Positions 51,568 through 60,104 of a stretch of 64,000 nucleotides of DNA are shown here, piece after piece. The stretch is from positions 3,062,501 to 3,126,500 of the forward strand of contig NZ_JBFOHP010000002.1 of NCBI RefSeq assembly GCF_040907265.1. The letters run 5' to 3'. The notes under the pieces were generated by a model. It searched no databases, was not told the DNA's origin, and saw only the letters and a program-made list of their open reading frames with translations. The position numbers were made by a program, and so were the translations under genes. Source of the DNA: Streptomyces sclerotialus. Lineage in GTDB: Bacteria; Actinomycetota; Actinomycetes; Streptomycetales; Streptomycetaceae. The stretch's first letter is position 1, and each line of letters starts with the position of its first letter.

Positions 51568-54120
51568 TCACACGCCCGCCGCCACCGCGTACTGCTCGCG
51601 TACCTCCCGGTACCGCAGCAGCTCGGCCGCGACCGGCTCCAGTACCCGGGCCCTGCCGCAGCCGGCCGCCGCGTACCGCAGCTCCCGCTCGGCGTCCTGC
51701 CCGTACCGCCGTGCCGGGCCGCGCGCCGCCACCCCGCACAGCCACGACAGCGCGGGCCCGCCGACCGTACCGACCGTCAGCAGCACCAGCGCCGGCAGCC
51801 AGCCGGCTCCGCCGGACGAGCGGTCCACCCCGCACAGCAGGCCGACCATCCACAGCACGCCCAGCGCCTGGAGCCCGACGAGCAGCCCCTGCCCCGCCGC
51901 GGCCACGGTCCACCAGCGGGGTTTCGCCGGCGGCCCGGCCCGCAGCGCTCCGTCGGCCGCCTCCGCCGCGCGGTCCAGCGCCTCCGGCAGCCCCTGCGCC
52001 CCCTTGTCCGCCGCCTCGCGCACGGCCTGCGCCCACGGCACGGGCAGCCCGCGCGCCGCCTCACCGGCCACGGCCCGCACGGCCTGCTCGGTGACGGTCC
52101 GCGAGGCCTGCGCGGCAGGAGTGGCGGACGGCGCGGCCGGTCCGGACCGGGCGGTCGGCGCGACGACCCGCCGACCGATCGTGGCCGGCTTCCCGTGCGC
52201 GGTCGCCTTCCCGTGCACGGCCGCTTGTCCCTGTTCGCGCGTGGTCACCTTCCCGTACACGGTGACCTTCTCGTGCGTCGCCCCGCCCAGCCTCACACCG
52301 CCATGCTTCACACCCTCGCGCGTCAACCCGTCGCGCGTCACCCCGTCATACGTGACACGACCGTGCGTCATGTGGTCGTGCGTCACGTGGTCGTGCGTCG
52401 CTCCTCGGCCGTACGCCGCGCCCCGCCCCGCACCCGTCCTCGTACCGTGTCCCGCTCCCGGTGCCACCCCCGGCACCGCACCGGTACCCGGCTGCCCACG
52501 CAGCCCACCGTCACCGGCCCCCCTTCGCCTCGCCGCGTCCGCGCGCCAGTTCCGGAGGCGCACCCACGGGGTGGCGCAGGCGCGCTCCGCGTGGCGCAGC
52601 CAGTCACGTTCCGCCGCGCGCCCGGTTGCCGTGGCGCCCACGGCCTCGGCGAGCCGTTCCTCGAAGTCCTCCCGCGCCTGTTCGGTCAGGCCGATCTGGC
52701 CCTCCGCCACGTACACGGGCTGCAGCCGTTCCGCCGCGGCATCCACGTCAGCGGCCAGGCGGCGCCCCGGTGCGCCCCGCTCCGCGACGAACTGCCGCAG
52801 TGCGTCCCGCAGTTCGTCCACGCCCTCGCCGGTCGCCGCGGACAGCGCGAGTACGGTGGCGCCCGGCTCGCCGTGTTCGCTGAGCGCCAGCCCGTCCTCG
52901 TCGAGCAGCCGCCGCAGATCGTCGACCACCTGGTCGGCGGCGTCGCCGGGCAGCCGGTCCACCTGGTTGAGCACCACGAACGTCACCTCGGCGTAGCCCG
53001 CAAGGGGCCGCAGGTACCTCTCGTGCAGCACCGCGTCCGCGTACTTCTCCGGGTCCACGACCCAGATGACGGCGTCGACCATCTTCAGCAGCCGGTCCAC
53101 CTGGGCCCGGTGGCCGACAGCCGCCGAATCGTGGTCCGGCAGGTCGAGCAGCACGAGTCCCCGCAGGTCCTCGCCGTCCACGCACCCGGCCCCCGACCCA
53201 CTGTCCGGGCCGGCAGCCCGGCAACCGTCCGGACCGTCACCCGGGCCACCACCATCCCCGCCACCGTCCGTACCGGTGCCCGCCCCGCCGTCCGTACCGG
53301 TACCCACCCCACCGTCCGCGCCGGTGAGCGAGCCGCCGTCCCACCGGGTGAGCGAGCCGCGGTCCGGTCCGGTGGTTCCGCCACGCAGGAACCGCTGGTG
53401 TACGGGGATCTCCAGCCGGTGCAGCAGGCCCTCGGCGCCCGCCCGGCCGCCCGGCCAGACGCACGCCACGGGCTGCGAGGTGGTCGGCCGGCGCGCGGCG
53501 ACCTTCGAACACGGGGCGCCGATGAGCGCGTTGAAGAGCGACGACTTGCCGCTGCCGGTCGCCCCGGCGACCGCCACCACCGTGTGCTCGCCCGACAGCC
53601 GGTACCGCTCGTCCGCCGCTTCCAGCACCTGCCCGGCCTCGTCCAGCGTCCGCCCGTCCAGCCGTGTCCGGGACAGTCCGATCAGCTCCCGCAGCGCGTC
53701 GATCCGGGGCTGCAGTTCGTCCTCCACGGTGCGCCGCCCCTGCGGCACGTACCCATGAGCGGCTCCGTCGCCAGCGCCGTCAGCACTTCCGCCACCGCCT
53801 CCGTAGCCGGATCGTTCGGCCACTCCGTAGCCGGGCCGTTCGGCCACTCCGTAGGCGGACCGTTCGGCCACTCCGTAGGCGGATCGGTCAGCGGGTCGGT
53901 CAGCGGGTCGGTCGGCGGCCGTGGTCCGCACCCCATCGTCCTCCGTCCCCCGCTTCGTCCCGGCCGAGGCGGCCTCCGCGAGCACTCGCGGCCTCTCGTA
54001 GGCATCCCTCGCCGCACGGCCGTCGCCCTCCCCCTCCACGGCCCGGCGCGCGATCAGCCCGTCGTCCCAGCCGCTCCCTCGTACAGCGCCGCCGTCCGCA
54101 CCCTCGTGCTCACCGCTCAC
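51568..54120 (-). CDS. dynB: Dynamin-like GTPase with membrane anchor (DynB-like)
   Basis: This is an 850-residue protein from GTG 54120 with AAAGGG upstream. A variable N-terminal tail has four AERSAYGV-type repeats. The GTPase domain starts at about 140, with P-loop GATGSGKSS, G3-like DLPDHDS and G4 NQVDRL. Two hydrophobic helices near the C-terminus (about 725-790) would anchor it in the membrane. Two long low-complexity inserts (GTGTDGG repeats; HDHVTHDHMTHGRVT-type repeats at about 590-640) are unusual. Location after a second GTPase gene and next to ssbB matches the DynA/DynB pair that stabilises FtsZ rings at sporulation septa in S. venezuelae. Confidence 0.75.
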   Translation of the reverse strand: MSGEHEGADGGAVRGSGWDDGLIARRAVEGEGDGRAARDAYERPRVLAEAASAGTKRGTEDDGVRTTAADRPADRPADRSAYGVAERSAYGVAERPGYGVAERSGYGGGGGSADGAGDGAAHGYVPQGRRTVEDELQPRIDALRELIGLSRTRLDGRTLDEAGQVLEAADERYRLSGEHTVVAVAGATGSGKSSLFNALIGAPCSKVAARRPTTSQPVACVWPGGRAGAEGLLHRLEIPVHQRFLRGGTTGPDRGSLTRWDGGSLTGADGGVGTGTDGGAGTGTDGGGDGGGPGDGPDGCRAAGPDSGSGAGCVDGEDLRGLVLLDLPDHDSAAVGHRAQVDRLLKMVDAVIWVVDPEKYADAVLHERYLRPLAGYAEVTFVVLNQVDRLPGDAADQVVDDLRRLLDEDGLALSEHGEPGATVLALSAATGEGVDELRDALRQFVAERGAPGRRLAADVDAAAERLQPVYVAEGQIGLTEQAREDFEERLAEAVGATATGRAAERDWLRHAERACATPWVRLRNWRADAARRRGAGDGGLRGQPGTGAVPGVAPGAGHGTRTGAGRGAAYGRGATHDHVTHDHMTHGRVTYDGVTRDGLTREGVKHGGVRLGGATHEKVTVYGKVTTREQGQAAVHGKATAHGKPATIGRRVVAPTARSGPAAPSATPAAQASRTVTEQAVRAVAGEAARGLPVPWAQAVREAADKGAQGLPEALDRAAEAADGALRAGPPAKPRWWTVAAAGQGLLVGLQALGVLWMVGLLCGVDRSSGGAGWLPALVLLTVGTVGGPALSWLCGVAARGPARRYGQDAERELRYAAAGCGRARVLEPVAAELLRYREVREQYAVAAGV

Positions 54121-54304
54121 CAGAAGCCCTTTCCGTACGTACCACCAGAGTCATCGACACCCACGCGCCCGGACCGGCCCCGCCAGGGCACCCCGCCCCG
54201 GAGCATGCCTCCGTGCAGCCGCACCACCGGACAGCCGCGCCGCCGCACAGCCACGCCTTCTGACAGCCGTGCCTCCGGCCCTCCGGGCCCCCGGGCCATG
54301 CCCC

Positions 54305-56182
54305 TCACCCCGCCATCGCGCCCTCCGGCACCGGCCCCCCTCGTTCGCCGGACATCGCCGTGCGCAGGACCGACAGCGCGGCGATCAGTCCGACCTGCTG
54401 TTCCGGCGGCACGGTCAGCTCCTCCAAGGGGGCCAGCCTGCGCTCCCGCTCCCCCGCCAGTGCCCGCTCCAGACAGGTGTCCAGGAGCTCTCCACCCCGG
54501 TCGCGCAGCCGCAGCGCCCCATGGGCGCCGAGCAGCTCGGCGAGGTTCTCGCCCGCCGTACGGGCCCGGCGGCCGCCCAGCAGCATCGTGGCCAGCAGCG
54601 CCGCGGCCTCCTCGGGTACCGCGGCGCCCGTCCGCTCCGGGCCGCGCGGCTCTCCGGAGACGCCGCGCGCCTCGCGCGCCCGCCCTCGTACGCCTACGCC
54701 GCCGAGCAGCCCCCATGCGTCCGCGGCCGCCTCTCTCGCCGCCCGTGTCTCACGCGCCTCTTCCTCCGCGAGCTCCTCCAGACAGCGCCGCCAGCGCCGC
54801 GCAAGGATGCCGAGCCGCCCGGCTGTGCCCGCGTCCCTCGGGACGGCGCCCGCCGCCGTGTCCCCGTGTCCCGGTACTCCCAGCCCGGCCGCTGCCGGGT
54901 CGCGGTGCCATACCTCCGCCGTCCGCTCGTCCGCCTCCTCCACCGCGCAGCACAGGAGGGAGGTGAGGCCGCGGGTGAGGGAGTCCAGCAGTTCGTCGGG
55001 GCGGCCGCCGAGGGCGTGGTCGCGCCAGTGGGCGCGCGCGTCGCCCGAGAGGACGTCGCCGCCGGCCACCGCGCTCCGTACCCGTGCGGCCGCGTCCTCG
55101 TACGCCTCGTCGACCCGGTCGGCGAGCCGGACCGCCGCGGCGTGCTGGGCGGCGGACGCACCGGCGAGGGCGGGCAGCCGGCTGCGCAGGGAGGCGATGG
55201 CCCCGGCCACGGAGCGGGTGGCGGCCGCCTCCCGCGCCGCCGGTTCCTCGGCGTGCCGCTCCAGCCAGGCGCGGAGCGCGGCGACCGCGGTGGCCGGCAG
55301 CAGGCCGCTGCCGCCGCCCGCCGACTCGGGCAGTTCGGGGATGGTGAAACGCGGCACGTCACCGAGGCCCGCGCGGTTCAGCAGGGCCGCGTACCGGTCC
55401 GCGATGTCCGGCGCGATCTGGTGCGGCACCCGGTCGAGCACGGTGACGAGCGTGACGTCGTACTCCTTGGCGGTGCGCAGCAGATGCCACGGGACGGCGT
55501 CGGCGTACCGCGCGGCCGTGGTGACCAGCACCCACACGTCCGCCGCGCAGATCAGCTCCGCGGCGAGCTCCCGGTTGCGCGCCACGAGGGAGTCGATGTC
55601 CGGCGCGTCCAGGAGGGCCAGCCCCCGGGGGACGCCCCGGTCCGCCTCGATACGCAGCGGTGCGGGACCGTCGCCTTCTGACGCGGCGTCGCCGTCCTCC
55701 TCGTCGTCCTCGTACGCGCCGGCTCCCCCGCCCCCTTCACCCCGGTAGAAATCGCTTCCGTACGAACCTTCCCCATACGAGTGGTTCCCACCGATGCCCT
55801 GTTCCGGCATCCAGACGCGGGCGAGGTCGGGCAGGACGCGGGGCCCGGTGAACCACTGCCGGTCGTCGGGGTGGCACACCAGGACGGGCGTGCGGGTCGT
55901 GGGCCGCAGCACGCCCGCTTCGGTGACGTGCCGCCCGACGAGGGAATTGACCAGTGTGGACTTGCCGGCTCCGGTAGAGCCCCCGACGACCGCCAGCAGC
56001 GGTGCCTGAGGGGCGCGCAAACGGGGCATCACATAGTCGTCGAGGTGAGCGAGGAGTTCGGCACGGTCGCGGCGGGCCCGCGCCGCCCCTGGAAGGGGCA
56101 GCGGGAAGCGCGCGGCGGCGACGCGGTCACGCAGCACGGAGAGCGCGTCGATGATCCGGGGTCCTACGTCCAAGGTCGCCAC
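54305..56182 (-). CDS. dynA: Dynamin-like GTPase (DynA-like)
   Basis: This is a 625-residue protein from GTG 56182. P-loop [10 protein letters not shown] is at about 66-75 and the switch region is [10 protein letters not shown]. The G3-like motif is LLDAPDIDS and G4-like is TVLDRVP, both degenerate as in other bacterial dynamin-like proteins. An acidic, Gly/Tyr-rich insert (about 140-175) lies within the GTPase domain. The rest is helical with no clear membrane segment. It is first in the transcript, with DynB 184 bases downstream. The role is inferred from S. venezuelae, where the soluble and membrane proteins act together in sporulation division. Confidence 0.75.
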   Translation of the reverse strand: MATLDVGPRIIDALSVLRDRVAAARFPLPLPGAARARRDRAELLAHLDDYVMPRLRAPQAPLLAVVGGSTGAGKSTLVNSLVGRHVTEAGVLRPTTRTPVLVCHPDDRQWFTGPRVLPDLARVWMPEQGIGGNHSYGEGSYGSDFYRGEGGGGAGAYEDDEEDGDAASEGDGPAPLRIEADRGVPRGLALLDAPDIDSLVARNRELAAELICAADVWVLVTTAARYADAVPWHLLRTAKEYDVTLVTVLDRVPHQIAPDIADRYAALLNRAGLGDVPRFTIPELPESAGGGSGLLPATAVAALRAWLERHAEEPAAREAAATRSVAGAIASLRSRLPALAGASAAQHAAAVRLADRVDEAYEDAAARVRSAVAGGDVLSGDARAHWRDHALGGRPDELLDSLTRGLTSLLCCAVEEADERTAEVWHRDPAAAGLGVPGHGDTAAGAVPRDAGTAGRLGILARRWRRCLEELAEEEARETRAAREAAADAWGLLGGVGVRGRAREARGVSGEPRGPERTGAAVPEEAAALLATMLLGGRRARTAGENLAELLGAHGALRLRDRGGELLDTCLERALAGERERRLAPLEELTVPPEQQVGLIAALSVLRTAMSGERGGPVPEGAMAG

Positions 56183-56484
56183 ATGTGAAGAATGCCCAAT
56201 TTCGACGGCTTTTTGAAGCGTATAGCCCTATGTGCGCGCCGTACGAACCAGCTCAAAACGGTACGTGTGGCGCGTGAGGCAGCCGCGACAGGAGGGGCTC
56301 AGGCATAACGAGTGCACAACACCCGTCCCGTGAGGCGCCAAAAGCGATGCAGAATTCGTACCTGCCTGCGATTATCGGGACCGCTTCACTGAACCTCCAC
56401 AACGTGCCACGGAGGTGAAGCAACCGGGACGAGGCACGCGGCCCCCTATCCTGGTCCGCGGTCCGTGATCCACGTCCACACCCG
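56183..56484. other. Gene-free region between dynA and tRNA-Arg
   Basis: These 302 bases are relatively AT-rich near 56183-56250 and must hold the promoters of dynA and the tRNA. Imperfect inverted segments around GCTTCAC and GTGAAGC (about 56383-56421) are visible. No open frame of note was found. Confidence 0.4.
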
Positions 56485-56557
56485 GCCCCCGTAGCTCAGT
56501 GGATAGAGCAGGTGCCTTCTAAGCACTTGGCCGCAGGTTCGAGTCCTGCCGGGGGCG
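56485..56557 (+). tRNA. tRNA-Arg (anticodon TCT)
   Basis: This is a full cloverleaf. The acceptor GCCCCCG pairs with CGGGGGC. The D arm is GCTC/GAGC. The anticodon stem GGTGC/GCACT closes loop CTTCTAA, so the anticodon is TCT reading AGA, a rare codon in this GC-rich genome. The T arm is GCAGG-TTCGAGT-CCTGC, and the discriminator base is G. CCA is not encoded. A terminator follows nine bases later. Confidence 0.95.
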
Positions 56558-56565
56558 CTCCGAGG

Positions 56566-56588
56566 CCCTCCCTCTGGGAGGGTCTTTT
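56566..56588 (+). terminator. Intrinsic terminator of tRNA-Arg
   Basis: CCCTCCC and GGGAGGG form a 7-bp stem with a TCT loop, followed by TCTTTT on the + strand. Confidence 0.85.
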
Positions 56589-56739
56589 GCTGGTCGGAGC
56601 ACCTGCGACCACCCGCACAGAGGCACCGGCCATCCCCACAGCGATCGGCGAGAGGGCGCGGCGCAGTCCGGCTGCGACCGGGTTTCTGCGGGGGCCACGG
56701 AGAATACGCGGTGACGTCACCGCGGAACGGCCGGAGCGG

Positions 56740-56973
56740 TCAACCCCTGCGGACTACGAGCGGGCGCGTCCAGGCGGGCTCGCTGCCCCAGGTGTCGGCG
56801 CCGCCGCCGCGCCACTCGATCAACCGAGGGTCAGCGATGTTGATCACATCCTCGTCGAGGCCGGCACGGCGCAGGAACTCGACGAGGTCTCCCGGGCTGT
56901 GGGCGAGACCGAGAATCTTGCCGCCGGCACTGACGCGCCGCCCACCCGTCGGGCTCGGCGGATGCACGATCAC
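56740..56973 (-). CDS. Small hypothetical protein beside tRNA-Arg
   Basis: This is a 77-residue protein from GTG 56973 without a strong ribosome site. The core GGRRVSAGGKILGLAHSPGD and LVEFLRRAGLDEDV, then a Trp-Arg-Gly-Gly turn, resembles small actinobacterial proteins often found beside integrated elements. There is no signal or membrane segment. It is convergent with the tRNA gene. Function is unknown, and it may be left over from an excised or decayed element. Confidence 0.5.
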   Translation of the reverse strand: MIVHPPSPTGGRRVSAGGKILGLAHSPGDLVEFLRRAGLDEDVINIADPRLIEWRGGGADTWGSEPAWTRPLVVRRG

Positions 56974-57084
56974 GGGGGCATCGGCCTTGAGGTGCTCGAC
57001 CGCGTGGCGCCCGCCACCGAGTGCTCCCTGCGGATGAAGAGACTCACCCGATGGCGCGACGGCGGACCGCCGGACCGCCCGCCA

Positions 57085-57528
57085 TCACCAGCAATGCCGA
57101 GCTCCTGGAGCGCTCCGTGAGTTCGCCCTGAGCAGGCCCGGCCCGATGTGGCCTCTCGCTGATGGCACCACCTGCGCATCCCCTGGGGCACCGCTGGTGG
57201 CCGGCCCGCAGGTAGGCGCTGTTCTTCTCGTACAGCTACGGCCAGGTGGCGTGTAGCCGTGGGTGACAGCCAGGTTGCGGCGTTGACGGGCCTTCAGTGC
57301 TGGGGCGTCGGTCTCCATGGCGTTGACGCGGTTCTCGTACTCGCGGCGGGCTGTGCGCTGGGCGGGAGCCGTCGGGGTGCCCTGGCAGCCGTCGAGCGGT
57401 CGGCAGCGGGCGAGGAGTCCGCGGTGTACGGAGGGAACGGCGCCGCCCCGGTCTCGGGACAGGAACGCGTCGTCAGCGTGCTGCGCCGCTGCGACACGGC
57501 CGTGGCCGCAGTCCTCCGCACGCCCAGC
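57085..57528 (-). pseudogene. Decayed coding remnant near tRNA-Arg
   Basis: A 148-codon frame is open on the - strand but lacks an early start codon; the first ATG is at 57318. Its first two-thirds have protein-like composition: two Cys-containing turns (CGHGR; ARCRPLDGCQG) and a basic helix (RTARREYENRVNAM, then LKARQRRNLAVTHGY). After that the sequence degenerates. I do not recognise the family. The surrounding 1 kb has no intact gene apart from the 77-residue one. Confidence 0.4.
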
Positions 57529-57563
57529 TCAGGGAAGGCGTCGCGGTGCCGGCACTCGACCGA

Positions 57564-57592
57564 TCCCGGCGCCCCCACCGGGGGCGCCGGGA
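57564..57592 (-). terminator. Hairpin after the lipoprotein gene
   Basis: TCCCGGCGCCCCC and GGGGGCGCCGGGA form a perfect 13-bp stem with an ACC loop, 15 bases beyond the stop at 57607. Confidence 0.75.
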
Positions 57593-57606
57593 CTGCTGAC
57601 CTCACA

Positions 57607-58203
57607 TCAGGAGTTCTGGAACGTCCAGACGTACGGCTCGCCGTCGTCCTCGGCCGCCCAGTGGACGGCCAGTTCCTTCGCGCCCTTCGGGACCATGTAG
57701 GTCTCGCAGAGCACGTGGCTCTGCCCCTTCTTCCAGTTCTCGATGTCGGTGTCCGACTCGCAGCCGGGCGCGTCGTCCGCGGCGCCGATCAGGATGGTTC
57801 CACGCCGGCCGTCGGCATAGATCTCAACGTTTTCGCCGACGCTCGGGTACGAGCTGACGACGCTGCCGCCCTTGTGCGTGTACTTCACGTGGGCCACCGC
57901 GGGGACGAACCCCTTGGCCCTTGCCGGATCGTCGACCATCTTCTTGGTGTCCGCTTCGGTGCCCACGTCGATCTTCTGCGCGACGACGGAGTACGTGACC
58001 TTGCCGTCGTCCTCCTTGAAGGGGCTGGTGGCGCTCTCGCCGGTCGCCAGCTCCCGGCTGCTCTCGGCCTTGTCCTCCTGGAGCTTGCCGGTGCTGGACT
58101 TGGCCTTGCCCGTGCTGTCCCCGCCGCCGCACGCGGTCAGCGACAGCGCCAGGACGGCTACGGGCGCGGCCGCACGCAGCCACAGCGTCTTCCGGTTCAG
58201 CAT
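57607..58203 (-). CDS. Lipoprotein of unknown function
   Basis: This is a 198-residue exported lipoprotein. ATG 58203 follows GGGGAG. The signal peptide ends in LSLTAC (Cys at about 25), then a Gly/Ser/Lys-rich tether. The mature domain has alternating beta strands (KVTYSVVAQKIDVGTEAD, AVAHVKYTHKGGSVVSSYPS) and two further Cys that could form a disulfide (DAPGCESD, HVLCETYMVPKG). The pattern resembles DUF4352-like immunoglobulin-fold lipoproteins of Gram-positive bacteria. There are no linked partners, so a role is not assigned. Confidence 0.75.
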   Translation of the reverse strand: MLNRKTLWLRAAAPVAVLALSLTACGGGDSTGKAKSSTGKLQEDKAESSRELATGESATSPFKEDDGKVTYSVVAQKIDVGTEADTKKMVDDPARAKGFVPAVAHVKYTHKGGSVVSSYPSVGENVEIYADGRRGTILIGAADDAPGCESDTDIENWKKGQSHVLCETYMVPKGAKELAVHWAAEDDGEPYVWTFQNS

Positions 58204-58406
58204 GTTCGATCTCCCCGTTGATGACATCCAGTTGGCATGATCATAACCAGAATCACGGCTCGGTGATCATGGCGGGTAACCGCGGTGACCTGCGCTTTGT
58301 CATATCGGCCGGAGCGCGGCATTCGACTGCGAGGGACGCTTTCCTCCCCCTCGGTACCACGTTCGCCGGGTACGGGCGGAACAGCCGGACCAGGCGCCCG
58401 CTCGGC

Positions 58407-58559
58407 TACCGGGCGGCCGCGGCCGGCTCGGCGGCGGCCGGCTCGGCGGCGGCCGGCTCGGCGGCGGCCGGCTCCTTGGCCTTGCGGTAGGTGGCGAACA
58501 GCTCCTGGCAGTGCGACATGCGCGACGGCACCGGCGGGGCGCCGCGAGGCCTTCTCATC
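58407..58559 (-). CDS. 50-residue protein with EPAAA repeats
   Basis: This is a very short gene from ATG 58559 to TAG at 58407. The N-terminal part RRPRGAPPVPSRMSHCQELF, then ATYRKAKE, has a non-random composition with one Cys. The C-terminal part is three to four EPAAA units, encoded by a 15-base tandem repeat (GGCTCGGCGGCGGCC on the + strand at about 58426-58480). An internal ATG at the MSHCQ position could also start it. No clear ribosome site is seen. Small conserved Streptomyces protein or chance frame: the former seems more likely because codon bias is good. Confidence 0.5.
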
Positions 58560-58823
58560 GGGTGGGTCTTTCTGCTGTGCGGGGGCGGGTGGTCGACGGA
58601 TGGTCGACGGGTGGTGGACGGGTAGGGGCGGGGCTCTCCGGGTGGTTCGGCGGTGGGGGCGGCGTGGGGGGATGACGGCGCGGGCGGTTCGGAGGTGAAT
58701 GAGGTGCCGGGTGCGCCATGCCGGTCTGGGCGTGGGGCGCGGTGGGTACTCGCCGGGTCCGGTCGGTGGCCGTGGAGTGGTGGCCGGCCGGGACGTTACG
58801 GAGCGACGAGAGGGCTTGTGAGC

Positions 58824-59876
58824 ATGCGTGCGCTGACCATCCGGCCGTTGCAGCCAGGTTCGCTGGAGGTGCGGGAGGTGCCCGACCCGGTGGCCGGAGC
58901 GGGCGAGCTGCTGGTGGACGGGCTGGACGTCGGGGTGTGCGGTACGGACAAGGAGATCGCGTCCGGGGAGTACGGGGCGGCGCCGCCGGGGCAGGACCGG
59001 CTCGTCCTCGGGCACGAGTCCCTGGGGCGCGTGCGCGAGGCACCGTCCGGGAGCGGCTTCGCGCGCGGTGACCTGGTGGTGGGCGTGGTCCGCCGGCCCG
59101 ATCCCGAGCCGTGCGGGGCGTGTGCGCGGGGCGAGTTCGACATGTGCCGGAACGGGCGGTACACCGAGCGGGGCATCAAGGAGCGGGACGGCTACGCGAG
59201 CCAGGCGTGGACGGTGGAGTCCGAGTACGCCGTGCGGCTCGATCCCGGGCTGCGCCGGGTCGGGGTGCTCATGGAGCCCACCACCGTGGTGGCCAAGGCG
59301 TGGGAGCAGGTGGAGCGGGTCGGGGGCCGGGCGTGGTTCGAGCCGCGGCGGGTCCTGGTGACCGGCGCGGGCCCGATCGGGCTGCTGGCCGCGCTCCTCG
59401 GGGTGCAGCGGGGACTCGACGTGCACGTACTGGACCGGGTGACCGCGGGGCCGAAGCCCGGACTGGTCCGTGACCTGGGGGCGACGTACCACAGCGAGGA
59501 CATGGAGCAGGCCACCGAGGCGCTTCGCCCGGACATCGTCATCGAGGCCACCGGGGTGGGCCGGCTGGTCTTCGACGCGATGGCCGGCACCGCCGCGTAC
59601 GGGATCGTGTGCCTGACGGGCGTCTCCCCGACCGGGCGGCAGCTCACCGTCGACGCGGGCACCGTCAACCGCGACCTCGTACTGGCGAACGACGCGGTGG
59701 TGGGCTCGGTCAACGCCAACCTGCGGCACTACCGGCAGGCGGCCGACGCGCTGGCCGCCGCCGACCGCGACTGGCTGGAGCGCATGATCACCCGACGGGT
59801 GCCGCTGGCCCGCGCGGAGGAGGCGTTCACGGCGCGGGACGACGACATCAAGGTCGTCGTCTCGTTGGAGGAGTGA
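58824..59876 (+). CDS. Glucose 1-dehydrogenase-like medium-chain dehydrogenase
   Basis: This is a 350-residue zinc-dependent alcohol dehydrogenase-type enzyme. ATG 58824 has GAGAGGG nine bases upstream; GTG 58818 is possible. Catalytic zinc ligands are in GVCGTDKEI and LGHESLG. A structural-zinc-like loop is CGACARGEFDMCRNG. The Rossmann motif GAGPIGLLAALLG is at about 178-190. The domain IKERDGYASQ, then MEPTTVVAKAWEQ, is typical of archaeal-type glucose dehydrogenases (Glc_DH C-terminal domain). It oxidises an aldose with NAD(P); the true substrate is not settled by sequence. Confidence 0.85.
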   Translation: MRALTIRPLQPGSLEVREVPDPVAGAGELLVDGLDVGVCGTDKEIASGEYGAAPPGQDRLVLGHESLGRVREAPSGSGFARGDLVVGVVRRPDPEPCGACARGEFDMCRNGRYTERGIKERDGYASQAWTVESEYAVRLDPGLRRVGVLMEPTTVVAKAWEQVERVGGRAWFEPRRVLVTGAGPIGLLAALLGVQRGLDVHVLDRVTAGPKPGLVRDLGATYHSEDMEQATEALRPDIVIEATGVGRLVFDAMAGTAAYGIVCLTGVSPTGRQLTVDAGTVNRDLVLANDAVVGSVNANLRHYRQAADALAAADRDWLERMITRRVPLARAEEAFTARDDDIKVVVSLEE

Positions 59877-60104
59877 GCCGGAGGAACGGGCCGGACGAAC
59901 GAGCCGGAGGAGCCGGCCGGAGATACGGACCGGAGGAGACTTGGAGGAGCGGGTCGGCGGGCCGGGCCAAGGGAGCGGGTCGGAGGACGACTTGGAGGAG
60001 CAGGGCCGGCGGACCGAGCCAAAGGAGGGCGGCGGCAGACCCGAGCCGGAGAAGCGGATCGGCGCAGTGGGGCGAAGAAGTGAGCGGAGGGGCTGTGGTG
60101 GCCT

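Noticed and set aside
57259..58221. 320-codon + strand frame overlapping the lipoprotein gene
   Set aside because: The - strand lipoprotein has a signal peptide, lipobox and ribosome site; the + strand frame has none and is low complexity.
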